Part shown: piece by piece, positions 1-12,970 of the stretch | Layout of the letters: each line of letters starts with the position of its first letter | Numbering within the stretch: position 1 is the stretch's first letter | NCBI RefSeq assembly: GCF_041146795.1 | Contig: NC_135172.1 | Coordinates: forward strand, 13,940,137-14,004,136 | Source of the DNA: Maylandia zebra | Taxonomy: Eukaryota > Chordata > Actinopteri > Cichliformes > Cichlidae | Direction: 5' to 3' | Length of the DNA stretch: 64,000 nt | Translations under genes and position numbers: made by a program | Notes under the pieces: model-generated | What the model was told of the DNA's origin: nothing | Databases searched by the model: none | Seen by the model: the letters and a program-made list of their open reading frames with translations, nothing else

Positions 1-345
1 ACTGTGCAAAAACCTTGAGCTAACCCTCATTTCTTTATATTTTGCTTCCAAGTAGCCCTTCTTGCTTGTAACTTTTTAAAAGTGGTCCTAAGTGATTGGC
101 TTTAGCTGAATCTATGAATGGAATTTGTAAGAATGGTGCCTTTTGTGCATGACTGATTCATAGGTTAGTGTTAAGTGGCTTCCCACATACGCAAAGGTCA
201 GGTATAGGAACTGGACTGAAAATCAGTAAAGAAGTAGCCAATGTCCAAACTTTGAAAGACCTTCAGAAGGCCTGGAGAACTATTGCTCAACACCACTTTA
301 AAAATAATACGAAGTCTAGTTCCATGACAGCAAAATATAAAGAAG
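1..345 (+). mobile_element. Tc1/mariner transposon fragment (3' part of transposase)
   Basis: A decayed Tc1-like piece. The reading frame around 258-310 gives DLQKAWRTIAQHHFKN, which resembles the C-terminal end of Tc1-family transposases (LQEAWRTI-type). The segment near 25-110 is shared with two other places in the window (about 22500 and 49225), including the words TTTGCTTCCA and TTTTAAAAGTGGTC. It lies upstream of the first visible GGA exon, so it is probably intronic. No intact ORF or terminal repeats were found, and the left boundary is lost at the window edge. Confidence 0.55.
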
Positions 346-682
346 TGATTTTTTTGAATGTGGTTTCAGGCTTTTCTGTAAATGAAAAAAAAAAAAACCT
401 CCCCTACCCCTGGTTATGTATTTCATCAAAAAAAAATTGGATCTAGAAAATTATTAAATAGAGTACTTAAAGGAAAATAAAACACAGTTTCATCTTATAT
501 GGTGGGGATAGTGCACAAATATGTGTGCTAGCTAGCCTCCACACATTAGAAGCACACTTGGTGCAACATAGGCTTTGTTTCCCCTTTTTGTGCAGATCTT
601 TAATTTTCACTTCCACAGAAAATCATTTTTTCTTCTTCTTCTGTGTTTCACTCTTTCTGTGGTCTGATTTTTTTTTGTCCAG

Positions 683-3600
683 ATCAGGCCACGGACCCAA
701 ATAATCAGGAGGACAGATGGGACTGTATTCAGGGTTTCTACGAGCTTGTCAACCAGGAGACTAACGGGTGAGCAGAGTGTTGCTTTCTTCAGTCTTACCT
801 ATAATTTAAGCACCTGTAAAACTTGTATACTTTCCCTCTTTATTGTAGTTAGTATAAACTAAAGTTTTGTAAGCAAAGCCACTTGGTTCTAAAAATGACT
901 TCAACACAACTCAGACATTTGGGAAATAGTTGCTTCACATCCATGTTGCCATCACAGTTTGTCAGTTACACCATCGCGCAAGATCAAGAGGGAAGTCTGT
1001 GACACCTTTTCCCCTTCACTCTTCCCGATATGATGCAGCATAAAGTGTAAAGGTACTTTCACGTAAAGGCAGAGTCCTGTTTTATTTGAAGCATTTCAGT
1101 GGATTTCTGCTGAGGCGGGCAGAGCGCTGTGTGGAAGCTGTGCAAACACTACGTCTTCAGCTGTTTGCACGACATGTTTGCTCGCAGTTCACTCAGATGA
1201 TTTGAGATTTTTCTGCCTTTCAGGCCGCAGGTAGCCGTTCGTCTTCTCGCACATAAAATCCAGTCCCCACAGGAGAAAGTGGCTCTGCAGGCTCTCACAG
1301 TGAGTAACCAGACTAATGTCACGGCATGTATTTATCTCTCTTGTTTTGTGGTGCTTTTATCTGCAGACGTCTGAATTTGAATCAGATTTTTTTAACACGG
1401 ACAAGTACTATAATTCTGTATTGATTTATTTCTCCTTCTCAACGGTCATACTCGGCATTTGTCACAGTATTTTTGTCGACAGAGGCCATCACAGAAAAAC
1501 AAATGTGTTTGTTGTAACTCTGTGTGTGGGGGTGGGGTGAATAATATCCGTGACTAATATTTATCACATGGACGAAGCGACATGAGGCACTTAATCCAAG
1601 TTTGAAGCTGCTGTGAGGGCACGCACAGCTTGTAGCCAGTGTTTCGCTATGAGATGCGACTTGGAGAAGCTTCTCGAGGACCATGTGCCTCAGGACATGT
1701 GACATTTTAAATGTGGTTAACCACAAATATCAAAGATGAAAATCTCTTCTCTCTGTGCTGTGCTGCGTAAATGTTCTTCAGTTTCTAGTGGTTAGGATTG
1801 AGTTTTTTTTCTTGTTGTTTTTTTGGTGTTTTCCAGATTCTCGAGGCTTGTATGAACAACTGTGGCAAGCGGTTCCACAGCGAGGCTGCCAAGTTTCGCT
1901 TTCTCAATGAGCTCATCAAAGTCTTAACACCAAAGGTACTGCTTATCAGACACAAAAATGTCAGTGGTAGTTTTTAAAGCTGTGAGAACAGTCTGAAAAC
2001 CTCTACATTTGGTAGTCAGACTTCCACGAAGTAAATTATTTAAGAGTTCAAATGAACTGCAGTGAACTTTTGTGAACGTGGAAAAAAAATAGCCTCCATA
2101 TATCACAAGGCTCAGTCGAAAGTTCAATAAAAAAAAAGGCATATAGAGATTCATATTATAAGAATGAAAAATGTACTTCAATTAATATGTTTAGACAGTT
2201 ACTGCAGGGATAGAGTCACAAAAGTCTCCGTGTTCCCAACTGTGCAGCACGTTAGTAAATCTGCTCCAATCTAATCTAAGAATCTGACAGCGTATAGATT
2301 TAAAATTAGTCCAACATCCAAAGGTCCACGTTCTAGACTGTGGGACCAGGATATTCTGGAAATTTCTAATGAGCAGCTTTTTCTGCAGTAACACTGACAT
2401 GTGATCCATCTTTCCGAGCAGTATTTTGGCTCGTGGACTCCACAGAAAGTCAAAGACAGGGTGACGGAGGTCCTCTACGGCTGGACGCTCTGGCTTAAAG
2501 ATGAACCTAAGATTCAGGAAGCTTACAGCATGCTCAAGAAACAAGGTGAGGAACAATGCAGATACAAAACATGAAGTCTGTGCTCAGAAGCTCTACCTGA
2601 GAATCCCTTCATTTAACACTGAGCACGTGATACGTAACAGTTTAATCATTTCTTAGTTGTTCTGTTGTGTTCAAGTCTCGATGAGAGGACGTGTTTTGAT
2701 TTTTTCTTTGAGTGGGTTTCTTTTTCTGATCCTAGGTATTGTGGAGAAAGATCCCAAACTGCCGGACACGGTTATAATGGCTCCTCCACCACAGAGAACC
2801 ACAGAGTCTGTTTTTGACCAGGAGGAGAAAGCGAAGGTGAGCATGTGTGTTTGTCTACTGAGGTGTGCGACTGGTTTCATCCTGCTTACATTTTTTTCTG
2901 TGCTTATAGCTGTTGGCCAGATTATTGAAAAGTGGCCGTCCTGAAGACCTGGAAACTGCCAACAGGCTCATTAAAAGCACCATCAAAGAGGTGAGGAGTG
3001 CTGCGGTGATCAAAGATGATGATCGTGCTTTTATATCAATTTAATATTGACCTTTTTTTCCCTGTGTATGTGCTACATTAAGGAGCAAGAGAAGGCTGAG
3101 AAAGTGTCAAAGCGTGAGTCTACTCTGCAGGACGTGGAGAGCAACACTAAGCAGCTCAGAGAGCTGCTGGAGCAGCACGCTATCACTGGAACTTCATTAC
3201 AGCCCAGCGACGACATGAAGGTATGTTACTACATGAAATACACACTCCGCTTGGGAAGTCCTGTGACTGTTGTGTCTTTATTTGCTTTGCAACTGCAGAA
3301 CTGTTTTCTTTCTTTTTTTTTTTTTTTGTGCAGCGTTGGGTGTGTTTGAGCACAACATTTGATTGCAAGGACTAGAATTCACTTTTGGTATTAAATGAAA
3401 TGCACTGTGGTGGTTTGAATCGTATCTATCCAATAGATTCCATTTTGTTCATATAAACATTGAGTCTTCCTCACATGCCAAAGTCATTCATGGAGTTCCA
3501 CAGGGCTCTGTGCTGGGACTGAGGCGTTTTACGTTACACATGCTTCCATAAACAATATTATTAGCAAACACTACCCAGTGTTAAAACGGAGGCAATCGGT

Positions 3601-6600
3601 TCGATCTTTCACACTGAGCGTTTTTTTCTTTAGCATAAGTAATACCAGACTTTATCCTACATTTATTTGTAATGATTCCATAACACTCTTCTACATAAAA
3701 TCAATTATTTTGATGCGTTAGATATTGCGTTATTTTACCTTTGCTCTATGTTATAAAATAATCTAAATAATTTGTAAAATGAAAAAAAAAACTTATAAAT
3801 TTAGTCTTGAATATTTATTTTAAATCAAAAATCTAACTTATAATTGGGAATTTCTGAAAATATGTTGAAAATTAGTTAATCATGTTTTGTTAATTGGTGA
3901 TTTTAAACTGCCCGTAGGTATGAACGTGAGTGCGAAAGATTGTCTGCCTCTCTGTGTTAGCCCTGCAACACACTGCCTTACCCTAAGGCGGGGGTGTCAA
4001 ACATGAGGCCTGAGTGCCAGAATCGGCCCAGCCAAGACTGGAATCCAGACTCAATGGACGGGTTAGGAAATGTGAAATGGGTTGAAAAGTTTCGACCTTT
4101 TAACCGTATTGTCACGAGTGTTAATGCTTTATGTTTTCTGATGAATGCATGCACAGGATACACTGCATACCCTTTGGACACATGGATACACTGTTTCTGC
4201 AATTTTACACATTTAACCTTTTTTAATCAGCTCGATGGAGCTGGGATACATCGATATGTCTTTGAGCTTCATTTATCATTACAGATCTTTCTATCCCTGT
4301 TTTGGTCATTAGTGTTTTGAGTAACCTGAAGCACTGGAAGCTGAACTCATGCTTTAATGACCCTCAGCAGTTACATTTGTTAGTAGCTCCTGTCCTTGTG
4401 GACAGGATGTTTGCTGATTGAAGTCTTGTGATCTTTATTTAGTAAAATCTGTGTCTGTGATGAAGTCGCTTTTTTCCACCCTTAGTTTATCTCCTTGGAT
4501 ACAACTGATCGGTTTTAAAAACTTCACTCAAGCTGTGATGTTGAGCTGGTAGAGCCAATTTTCCCACTATCACAATGCTGGGAAACGATGTTCTGCTGGT
4601 GGAAACTTGAGGCACAGTGTCTGACAGTTGATTTACTTGAATGAGAAATACACCTCAAAAAAATAGGACCTTTTGTACAAAGGTCAAAACCAAGCTTTCT
4701 TTTTTTAAATGATCCATTTAAAAAAAGAAAAAAAAGAAAACATTAAATTTTTATTTTTAAACCTTTGCAGACGCTGTATGAGCGCTGCGACCGGCTGAGG
4801 CCCAGCCTCTTTCGACTAGCCAGCGACACGATGGAAGACGACGCTGCTCTGGCGCAGATCCTGGCAGCTAACGATGACTTGACTCTCGTAGTGAACGCTT
4901 ACAAAGTCCGGGTGGTGGGAGCAGAGTGTAACGGAGAAAGAGCACGAAGTAAAAGTGAAGAAGTGACAAGTAATACGGGTAGGCTTCATTTTGTTCACCT
5001 TTTAGTCCTCGTGGAAAAATCTTGTTTGCGAACCTCTTTTCTCTCGTTGGTCCAGCTCCTACGAGTCACAGAGAGGTTAAGAGCTACCACCTCATTGATC
5101 TGTCAGCACTGGACTCTCCGCAGACTCACAGGAAAGCCGATTCCCTGCCTGTATTCGAATCTTCGTCACCAGTCTTCACCTCTTATCTGGAAAAAGCTTT
5201 CAGCTCAGAAGACGACCAGGACTTAAACGAATTAGGTGGGCCTGCTTTTGTTCTTATTTCGCCGTTATTGTCTGTAACACTGACAAATACGCTTCATAAT
5301 GTAATGACGTCCTGTTGTGTGATTAGATCTGGTCTCAAAGCAAAGGACTCAGGAGAATTCCAAGTCCTATTCTGAGGAACTGATGCAGGTGAGGCTTGAA
5401 TGGAAGATTTAAACATGCATTTTATTTGGAATATGCGATTTAACATGTTCTTTTACTTTTAGTTAAATGGAGACATTTTTAATGCTGAGCAGAACGGAGG
5501 AGGGGGGCTTTTACTGAGAGCCCGTGGATGTGGGGGCAGCAGTGCGACAACTAACGGGACAGACATTTGGTAAGATAGCAAAGAAATTTCTAGCTTTTGC
5601 ATGCACTTAGTCAGAGTTGTAAACAAGTAAACAACCTTTTGTTTTTAAAAATCTGTCTTTTGTCCCGTTAGGTCTCACCCTCAAAGTCAGCAGTTCAAAT
5701 GGTCGGACAAACCATCAAATGAAGGCTCAGGTTCTCCAGTGAAACTAGAGGACTCATGCCCCCCACACCTCCTGAACAACATCTTTGTTCCAATGGAAAG
5801 CATCAAATCCAGTAAGTCGTCTGAAGCGAATCGTCCAGTGTTTGCCGCGAGTTTTGTAGCTGTGAGGAAGTCGTTCCTCAGTATCAGCAGATACTTTGTT
5901 TAATTGTTATTTTCACGTGTATGTTAGGTCAGCTGGAGCCGATCACGTTATACAACCGGGCCGGTTTCCACGTATCTCTTCATTTCGCTAGAGACCCTCC
6001 GCCAGGTCATCCAGGTGTCGCCGTGGTCGTCATGTCTGCAGTGAACACATCTGCGCTCGATGTGAGAGACTTCCTGTTTCAAGCTGCTGTTCCAAAGGTA
6101 ACAAACTCAGACTGCAGGGTGATGTTTTTAAAATGTGGACGGATGCACTTTTGAATCAGGAAAACTTTTGAAAATATCTTTAGGACGTGTCGACTTCAAA
6201 CCTCTTTAATCTTGAAACAAAAAAGATACAACAAAGAAAGCAGGCTGGTTCAAATGATGTACTTTTTTCACAGTTTTGCTTAAAAAATGAAATAAAATGT
6301 TGAAATTAGTGCTAGAATTTCTGAATTTTAAATAGTGACTGGTCAATAAGTCTAGGAAAGTGCTGTATAAATGCCAGTACACATTTTTCTCACTTGCAGA
6401 TGTTTTTTCTTAAGAAGTAGGTAGACACGGGTGTTACTGATGGAATGAATTATGTTACGCACTTGGCCTTCACCTCACACACAGGTGGGATTGGTAACAC
6501 CTCTGTGTGTGTCTATTTGATGACACGAAGGCTTTGTCTGTGTAAAAGGGAATATTAAACTGTAGCTTCATTGTGGGTCTAAAAATATTACAACTTTGTA

Positions 6601-7431
6601 TATGTTTAGATGGAGAGGAAGCTAGGTCATTGGCCTGTGACAGCTGTTACACCAAGCTCTGTGCAGTTAATTGTAAGGCTCAGACTATCAAATCACAACA
6701 AAATGTATCTGGCGCCCCCTGCTGGAGTCGGGTTGACAGTTCAAATTTGTGGGGCAGTCCCTGTCAGTGTTTTTCTGTTTGAAACCACTTCAAGTGTCTG
6801 CCTGCTTCCTATCTGAGTTGGGCACACAGCTCTTTCTTACTTTAATCACTGTCACACAGACGATGTTAGTGAAACTTCAGCCTGCCTCAGGGACACGCCT
6901 ACCTCCATACAACCCTGTCCTGCCTCCACCTGCTGTCTCCCAGGTCCTCCTGTTAGCTAATCCTCAGAGGGTGAGTTATATGCATGTAACTGTTACTACC
7001 TGTCTACCTTGATTAAAGTTGTCAGCGTCTCTGCATGTGAGTTTGTTTGTTTATACTTGTTTTTGTTGTATATTTCCACAGAGCAGGGTTGTTTTGCTCT
7101 TGCTATAAATTGTCGGATCCTCAGTAAGATGCTTTACACATTTCCTGTACATGGCAGGAATGGTTAAGAGAGTAAAGCTGTAGATAAACACCATACTTTG
7201 TTTTATATTACAACACAACACAAAAGATAATGCTGATAATATTTAAAATATTTGTTCTTTATTTCTTTCTTTGGAGAAATTCAGCCAATTTCTTAAGATG
7301 TCCCTTATTTTTTCCCTCAGCGTAAAGTCCGCCTGCGCTACAAGCTCACACTGATGCACGGAGACCAACATCTGAGCGAAACGGGAGAGATCGACAACTT
7401 TCCTGACTGGATGTCTTTGACCGGCCACTGA
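683..7431 (+). CDS. gga2: GGA-family clathrin adaptor, closest to GGA2 (5' partial)
   Basis: Monomeric ARF-dependent adaptor that sorts acidic-dileucine cargo at the trans-Golgi network. Exons: 683-767, 1224-1299, 1837-1935, 2422-2545, 2736-2836, 2910-2990, 3083-3220, 4771-4978, 5056-5235, 5327-5388, 5463-5569, 5672-5811, 5928-6097, 6860-6970, 7321-7431. All are bounded by AG/GT and the phases join without a break. The visible part encodes about 597 residues and lacks the first exon (the usual MA..WLN start). The first four exons are the VHS domain (LLAHKIQSPQEK, FRFLNELIKVL). The next four are GAT (KLLARLLKSGRPEDLETANR, LRPSLFRLASDT). A short hinge carries a clathrin-box-like LIDLS. The last exons are the GAE ear (LRYKLTLMHGDQ, ending FPDWMSLTGH). 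EEQEKAEKVSKR and the ending FPD.. fit GGA2 better than GGA1 or GGA3; the paralogue assignment is inference. The hinge is shorter than in mammalian GGAs. Confidence 0.9.
3478..3600 (+). mobile_element. LINE (L2/Rex-like) reverse transcriptase fragment
   Basis: Within a GGA intron. The translation gives HGVPQGSVLGLRRFTLHMLP, matching the GVPQGSVLGP..F.LYMLPL segment before the catalytic YADD box of L2/CR1-type LINE reverse transcriptases. Only this short degraded piece is visible, with no catalytic motif or tail. Confidence 0.65.
3988..4215 (+). mobile_element. probable non-autonomous hAT-like fragment
   Basis: Begins GGGGGTGTCAAACATGAGGC followed by CCAGAATCGGCCCAGCC. This resembles the terminal sequence CAGGGGTGTCAAACTCA..GGCCCGGGGGCCAAAT of Charlie-like hAT elements common in vertebrates. 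The opposite terminus and a target duplication were not found. The open frame across it (3994-4320) is not a gene. Confidence 0.4.
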
Positions 7432-9989
7432 AAACTTCACAAACTCGGATTTGTACTCTGTGCTGGGTGTGAAATTAACAATTGAAAGAAGAGAGAGTGA
7501 TAGTGAAGCCAGGGAGGAAGAAAAACTCAACCAGAAGATGGAGATGCTTTCAGGTTTGGACACTTCATGAAGTAACACCAAGCAAGTTTGTATTTTTGAA
7601 AATCCTACTTTGTGTGCGTAGGTTTTTTTGTTGTTTTTTTTTAACAATTTGCTGTGATTAAAAAAAGTAGCAACTGTGATTCAGGCAAAGAAAAATGTCT
7701 TACATTATTTAAAAAAAGAGTTGAAAGTCTTACATTGCACATGGAATCCGTTACTTCCAGTTCCTTTATACCTGGTTGGTATTCCAAAGAAACACCAAGC
7801 ACTGACACTGGAGTCACACTATGGTAAACGGTGGCTGGACACAGCAGTGCAACTAAAAGTATTGTGACCTTGAGATCTTGTTGCCTTTTGAAGATCTAGT
7901 CTAACTACTCGTCAGTGAGTTGTTGTGATCTGTATTCCAAGCTTGATGCATCAAAACGCGATAAAACGGCAATAAGAGGCGTCAGTCTGCAACTCGAGGG
8001 GGTACATACAATCTGTTTGTGATCATTTGTGATAATGCAGAGATTCGCTATGAGAAATCACAAATATGTTGCGGTCAGAAATTCACAGAAAGTGCTGAAC
8101 GTCAGAGTCTCACAAATAGGAAACAGAAAGTTCCTCCACAAATACTGACGCATGGCTGCAGGGCTGCGATTTAACTACAGAATGACATTAACTCTGCTAC
8201 CTTGCTTTTATTTAGGTACATAACAAGAATACAACCAGTTGGCAACCAGCTGACTTGAGCCCCTTATTGCAAAGAGATATGACGTGGATGTGTTGTGCTC
8301 ACTTTGGAGTGACTGCTTTGGACACAGTTTGTCTCCCACGCACCTGTGCACCCGTGTTTATGCTCTGGTTAGCACTTAATTGCTGCAACCACTTTCAATC
8401 AGTCACTGAATTCTAAAATACTCAGTTCAGTCAACAGGCCAGTGGGATGCACGCACACACACAAATAATGAGCAGCAAAGGCAGGAGCTGTTGCTCTGTT
8501 TATTGTAAAACCCAAACAGTCCAAGGCTTTAGTAGTTATTGTTGCTTTAGCTGTGCCGTTAAGAAACTCAAGTACAACAAAATCTGTGGCAAAAATAAAA
8601 CAATCTATTATTCATTCAGAGGATTTTACAGTTCTTTTACACTTTTGTGTGCATCAGAATATTGTATTTCAAATCTAAGCATTTGATGTAAGGGTGTTCA
8701 GGTGGGTTCAGCACATCCCCGACTGGACCCGATTCACGTGTCAGATGCTCTGCTGTCATCTTATTTCGCTGCCTCGTGCTGTTGTTAAACCACTGAGGTG
8801 CAATCCAGCGTAAGCTGACGTGTTGCTGGTTTCAAGTCTGCATTTGAAAAACTCTTCTGCTTTTCTGACATCAGAACTCCCGAAGCACCTTGAGATGTTT
8901 TTAATATGTATTTATCTTCCAACTAAGATTTCCTTTCCTTACACTTAAAGTGTGTGAGTATAATTATATAATTGTGTTACTGCATTTCGGATCTGCTTGT
9001 TTGTGTATCAATTAAAAGATTCAAGAAAAAACAAAGACATGTAGCAAAGCTGATAAAAAAATTGTTTACATCTGTAAACACTTTCCCCCCACTCTGTGGC
9101 TGAAAGCAGGACAAAATAACTGATGAATGTGTTAAATACACTTTAAAATAAATCAGTTACTACTCTTTGCTGTAGCTTTTTGTAGGGTTTGACTCTTAGT
9201 AGCATGCTTCATTTTGTTTCTCTGTGTGAAGTTGTTTCCAGTTTGTTTGTGTTTCATTTTATTTTATTTAGTTTTCTTTAATTACAGACTGTGTGTTGTT
9301 TCCTCAGCTTCAACCACTTTATGAACCCCAAAGAAGACATTCAGGCTCAGTTTTACCTGCTTCCTCCTGTGTGACTGTGAAACAGGAAATGCATGTCTGT
9401 CATGTGTCAGTATTGAGTTCTTTAATAAATATGGATTCTGTTACAGTTGTGTTCTGGGATCTGGGATCAGTTCTGTGGCTCTTTTACATATGCAGGGGCT
9501 CAATGTGGTATCGTCAAAAGACAATAATATAAACACAAAATGAACAATGGATATTTTGCAGTGTTTTTTAAAAGTTTGTCTCTACATCCTCCAGCTGTGA
9601 AAGTATGTAGCCTTTACACTGAATTAAAAAAAGAAAAAACGTTTTCACATGTGCTTCATCTCCTTCGTCTAACACGTGTTACTTCATTCTCTTGTATTTG
9701 CCGACCTCTACAGCGATGATTAGCTCGGCTGAATACACATAAATGTTTAGTCTTCACCCTCCGTTGCTATGGATTCCACATGCAGCTGGGTTTAAGTCAA
9801 AGAACTGAAAACCTACCTTTTTATATAACTTTTAAAGCTCTTGGACTGCTACATTTTGACTTGATAAATTTCTACAAACAGAAATAAATCAAAGCTCTGC
9901 AGACCACTTTGTAGTTACTGTTTCACAGTAGGCCTAAAAATGCTAATTTTTGTCTCTCCACTTTACAGTTGTTACTGAAGTAAAACAGT

Positions 9990-9990
<1 letters not shown>
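7432..9990 (+). other. 3' UTR of the GGA gene and downstream flank
   Basis: No further coding exon was recognised after the GGA stop codon. Candidate AATAAA polyadenylation signals occur near 8595, 9146 and 9423; which one is used cannot be told from sequence. The rest is AT-rich single-copy-looking DNA. Confidence 0.5.

Positions 9991-9993
<3 letters not shown>

Positions 9994-10052
<59 letters not shown>
9994..10052. repeat. (TA)n microsatellite
   Basis: About 29 uninterrupted TA units, directly abutting the 5'-truncated LINE that starts at about 10053. Confidence 0.97.
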
Positions 10053-10057
<5 letters not shown>

Positions 10058-11480
10058 CACTGATCCACACTACCAGGCTATACTGCAATGACATTGGACA
10101 TTGGACTGGAGAAGTGTAGTCGGATGGTATCAAAGAGAGGGAAGGTAGTCAGAACTGAGGGGATTGAACTACCAGAAGGCAACATTGCAGACATAGAGGA
10201 CAGTTACAAGTACCTGGGGATCCCGCAGGCAAATGGGAACCATGAAGAGGCCGCTAGAAAAGCTGCAACCACCAAGTACCTGCAGAGGGTCAGGCAAGTC
10301 CTGAGGAGTCAGCTGAATGGTAAGAACAAGATCCGGGCCATCAACACGTACGCCCTGCCCGTGATCAGGTACCCTGCTCGGGTAATAGGCTGGCCAAAGG
10401 AGGAGATAGAAGCCACTGACATAAAGACAAGAAAGCTCCTTACCATGCATGGAGGGTTTCACCCCAAGTCCAGCACCCTGAGGCTGTACGCTAAGCGGAA
10501 GGAAGGGGGCCGGGGACTGGTGAGTGTCAGCACCACAGTCCAGGATGAGACAACGAACATCCAAGAATACATTGGGAAGATGGCCCCAACTGACCGAGTG
10601 CTCAGTGAATACCTCAGGCAGCAGAAACCCAAGAAAGAGGAGGGAGACGAGGAACCATCATGGAAGGACAGGCCCCTGCACGGTATGTACCACCGGCAGA
10701 TAGAGGAGGTGGCTGATATCCAGAAATCCTACCAGTGGCTGGACAAAGCTGGACTGAAAGACAGCACAGAGGCACTAATCATGGCAGCACAAGAACAAGC
10801 TCTGAGCACAAGATCCATAGAGGCTGGGGTCTATCACACCAGGCAAGACCCCAGGTGCAGGCTGTGTAAAGATGCCCCAGAGACAATCCAGCACATAACA
10901 GCAGGGTGCAAGATGCTAGCAGGCAAGGCATACATGGAACGCCATAACCAAGTGGCCGGCATAGCGTACAGGAACATCTGTGCCGAGTATAACCTGGAAG
11001 TCCCGAGGTCAAAATGGGAGATGCCCCCAAGGGTGGTGGAGAATGACCGAGCTAAGATCCTGTGGGACTTCCAGATACAGACGGACAAAATGGTGGTGGC
11101 TAACCAACCGGACATAGTGGTGGTAGACAAACAGAAGAAGACGGCCGTAGTGATCGATGTAGCGGTTCCGAATGACAGCAATATCAGGAAGAAGGAACAC
11201 GAGAAGCTGGAGAAATACCAAGGGCTCAGAGAAGAGCTCGAGAGGATGTGGAGGGTGAAGGTAACGGTGGTCCCCGTGGTAATCGGAGCACTAGGTGCGG
11301 TGACTCCCAAGCTAGGCGAGTGGCTCCAGCAGATCCCGGGAACAACATCGGAGATCTCTGTCCAGAAGAGCGCAGTCCTGGGAACAGCTAAGATACTGCG
11401 CAGGACCCTCAAGCTCCCAGGCCTCTGGTAGAGGACCCGAGCTTGAAGGATAAACCGCCCGCAGGGGCGTGCTGGGTGTT
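10053..11480 (+). mobile_element. 5'-truncated non-LTR retrotransposon, R2/R4 (Rex6/Dong-like) type with restriction-like endonuclease
   Basis: A 447-codon frame (10088-11431) covers the end of the RT domain (thumb), a CCHC zinc motif (CRLCKDAPETIQHITAGC at about residues 258-275) and a C-terminal restriction-like endonuclease region (PDIVVVDKQKKTAVVIDVAV, with the PD...D pattern). This architecture belongs to the R2/NeSL/R4 branch, not to APE-type LINEs. Upstream, 10064-10100 still encodes LIHTTRLYCNDIG of the RT in another frame, so the copy is frameshifted near 10100 and the ATG at 10088 is not a native start. The 3' UTR ends ..GGGGCGTGCTGGGTGT at about 11480 and runs into T/TA-rich DNA. 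A second 3' end copy lies at about 18121. Precise family name is inference. Confidence 0.85.
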
Positions 11481-12960
11481 TTTTATATATAAAACTTTTT
11501 ATTTTAGTTCTGTAATAATAAAAAATGCACTAAAAGGAGAATAACTATAATGAAAAGGCAAATTTAAATAACCAGGTAATGATAAATAACGTACTGCAGA
11601 GTAGTTATGTGATAAAAGATGTTAATTATTTACACCTGTTCATTTGGATACGCTAACTTATAATTATTAGAGCCTGTCATCTTCATTGTGAGGCTTCAAA
11701 GTTTGGCAGTTGTGTTTCTTAGTAAAGGTTGCTGAGCCCAGGTCTGGTCCATCTTCATGCTACTCTGTGCTGCAGAGAGAGTGAGATCTGTGCAAGTAAC
11801 AGAGTGGGAGATCCACTGCTGGATAAACTGAGAACACTGTTTCCAAACATCTTTCATCTGTAAAAATGGCTTCATAGTGTAGTCATTTAGCCTGACAAGC
11901 AAAAGGTGTCCAGTTTGATCCCAGGAGGAGACACAATTCCCTGCAGAGTCGCATTAGGAAGAGCGTTAAAAAACATTTGGCAAGACACACGCCAATACCA
12001 ATACATGTCTGTCAGGCAATAATATTGGTAATTGATATATATATTAAAAAAAAAAAGAATTTTATCCTTTTTCCTTAAATGGCTTCTTGTTTCAGCTCTT
12101 GTGCAATTAGAAACTCCAGCCCATCAGCTGCATTGATCGTATTTATTATATGACATCAGCAGATTAAAATACATGTTTACTATGTACAGATATGTAACAG
12201 GGGTGTTAGATAAAGTGCCAAATACATTTTCTTTTTTTTTTACAAAACCAAACAATCAAAAAAATCAAACAAAATCAAACAATGGGATTTGTGGAAGACC
12301 ATCACACCTGGTGGCCGGGTCCCACAGTTTCATTGCTTCGTGACGAGTAGCCCCCTCATTCGGAGGCTGAATTGCTCAGTGCTGGTTGTGGGACGGTTTG
12401 GCACGATTCAGGTGAACCTGTCATGATAGGATGAATACTGGGTGTTCTTTAATTATTATTATTATTATTACTATTATTTTTAAAACATTAACCAACATCG
12501 ACATGTACAACAGATCAGGCTTCTGAGCTATAACGGTCCACATATTACTCAGAGACAGTGTCAGAAATCCAGCATTGTTGCATTAAGGTTAGTATGTGAC
12601 GAGGTTAAACTGTTCCTGGACCACATCCCTGGAGGTGTACTCGGCATTCCTGTTCACAAGTGGAACGTTTTTTTCTAGTAAATGTGAGATGACAGACTAC
12701 ACTTTCCAGACTTTTTTTTTTTTTTGCATTATTTTTTTCTGTTTTCTGACAAACGGAGGAAGCTGACATTCTTTTAGCATTTGATGCTCACTGTGTGTGT
12801 GAGATGTTATCTTCCTCATCAACGGGACTGAGACAGTGACCGAGAGACAGCGGAGGGTAGTCTATAAGAACAGAACAGGCACGCACTTGTTTGCATGTGC
12901 GTATTTCAGGCTTTGTTAGATTTCCAGGAGCTACAAAAAGGTCGACAGAACAAATCCCTT
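11481..12960. other. intergenic/3' flank, no gene recognised
   Basis: AT-rich DNA between the LINE and the end of PDE4A. It contains a short (TTA)n run near 12450 and poly-T runs. No ORF with recognisable homology and no RNA gene was seen on either strand. Confidence 0.6.
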
Positions 12961-12964
12961 CCCT

Positions 12965-12970
12965 TTTATT
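12965..12970 (-). terminator. candidate PDE4A polyadenylation signal
   Basis: The first AATAAA on the minus strand downstream of the PDE4A stop codon (read as TTTATT on plus), giving a 3' UTR of roughly 0.4 kb. It sits at the edge of a (TTA)n run at 12965-13000, so it could be a chance match. Confidence 0.3.

Noticed and set aside
168..446. 92-codon ORF as a first exon of GGA
   Set aside because: Contains a Tc1 transposase C-terminal block and lacks any VHS N-terminal sequence.
2191..2556. 121-codon minus-strand ORF
   Set aside because: Antisense shadow of a GGA VHS-domain exon and its intron.
10088..11431. A host gene encoding a 447-residue protein
   Set aside because: It is the 3' half of a LINE ORF, with the upstream RT continuing in another frame; the ATG is accidental.
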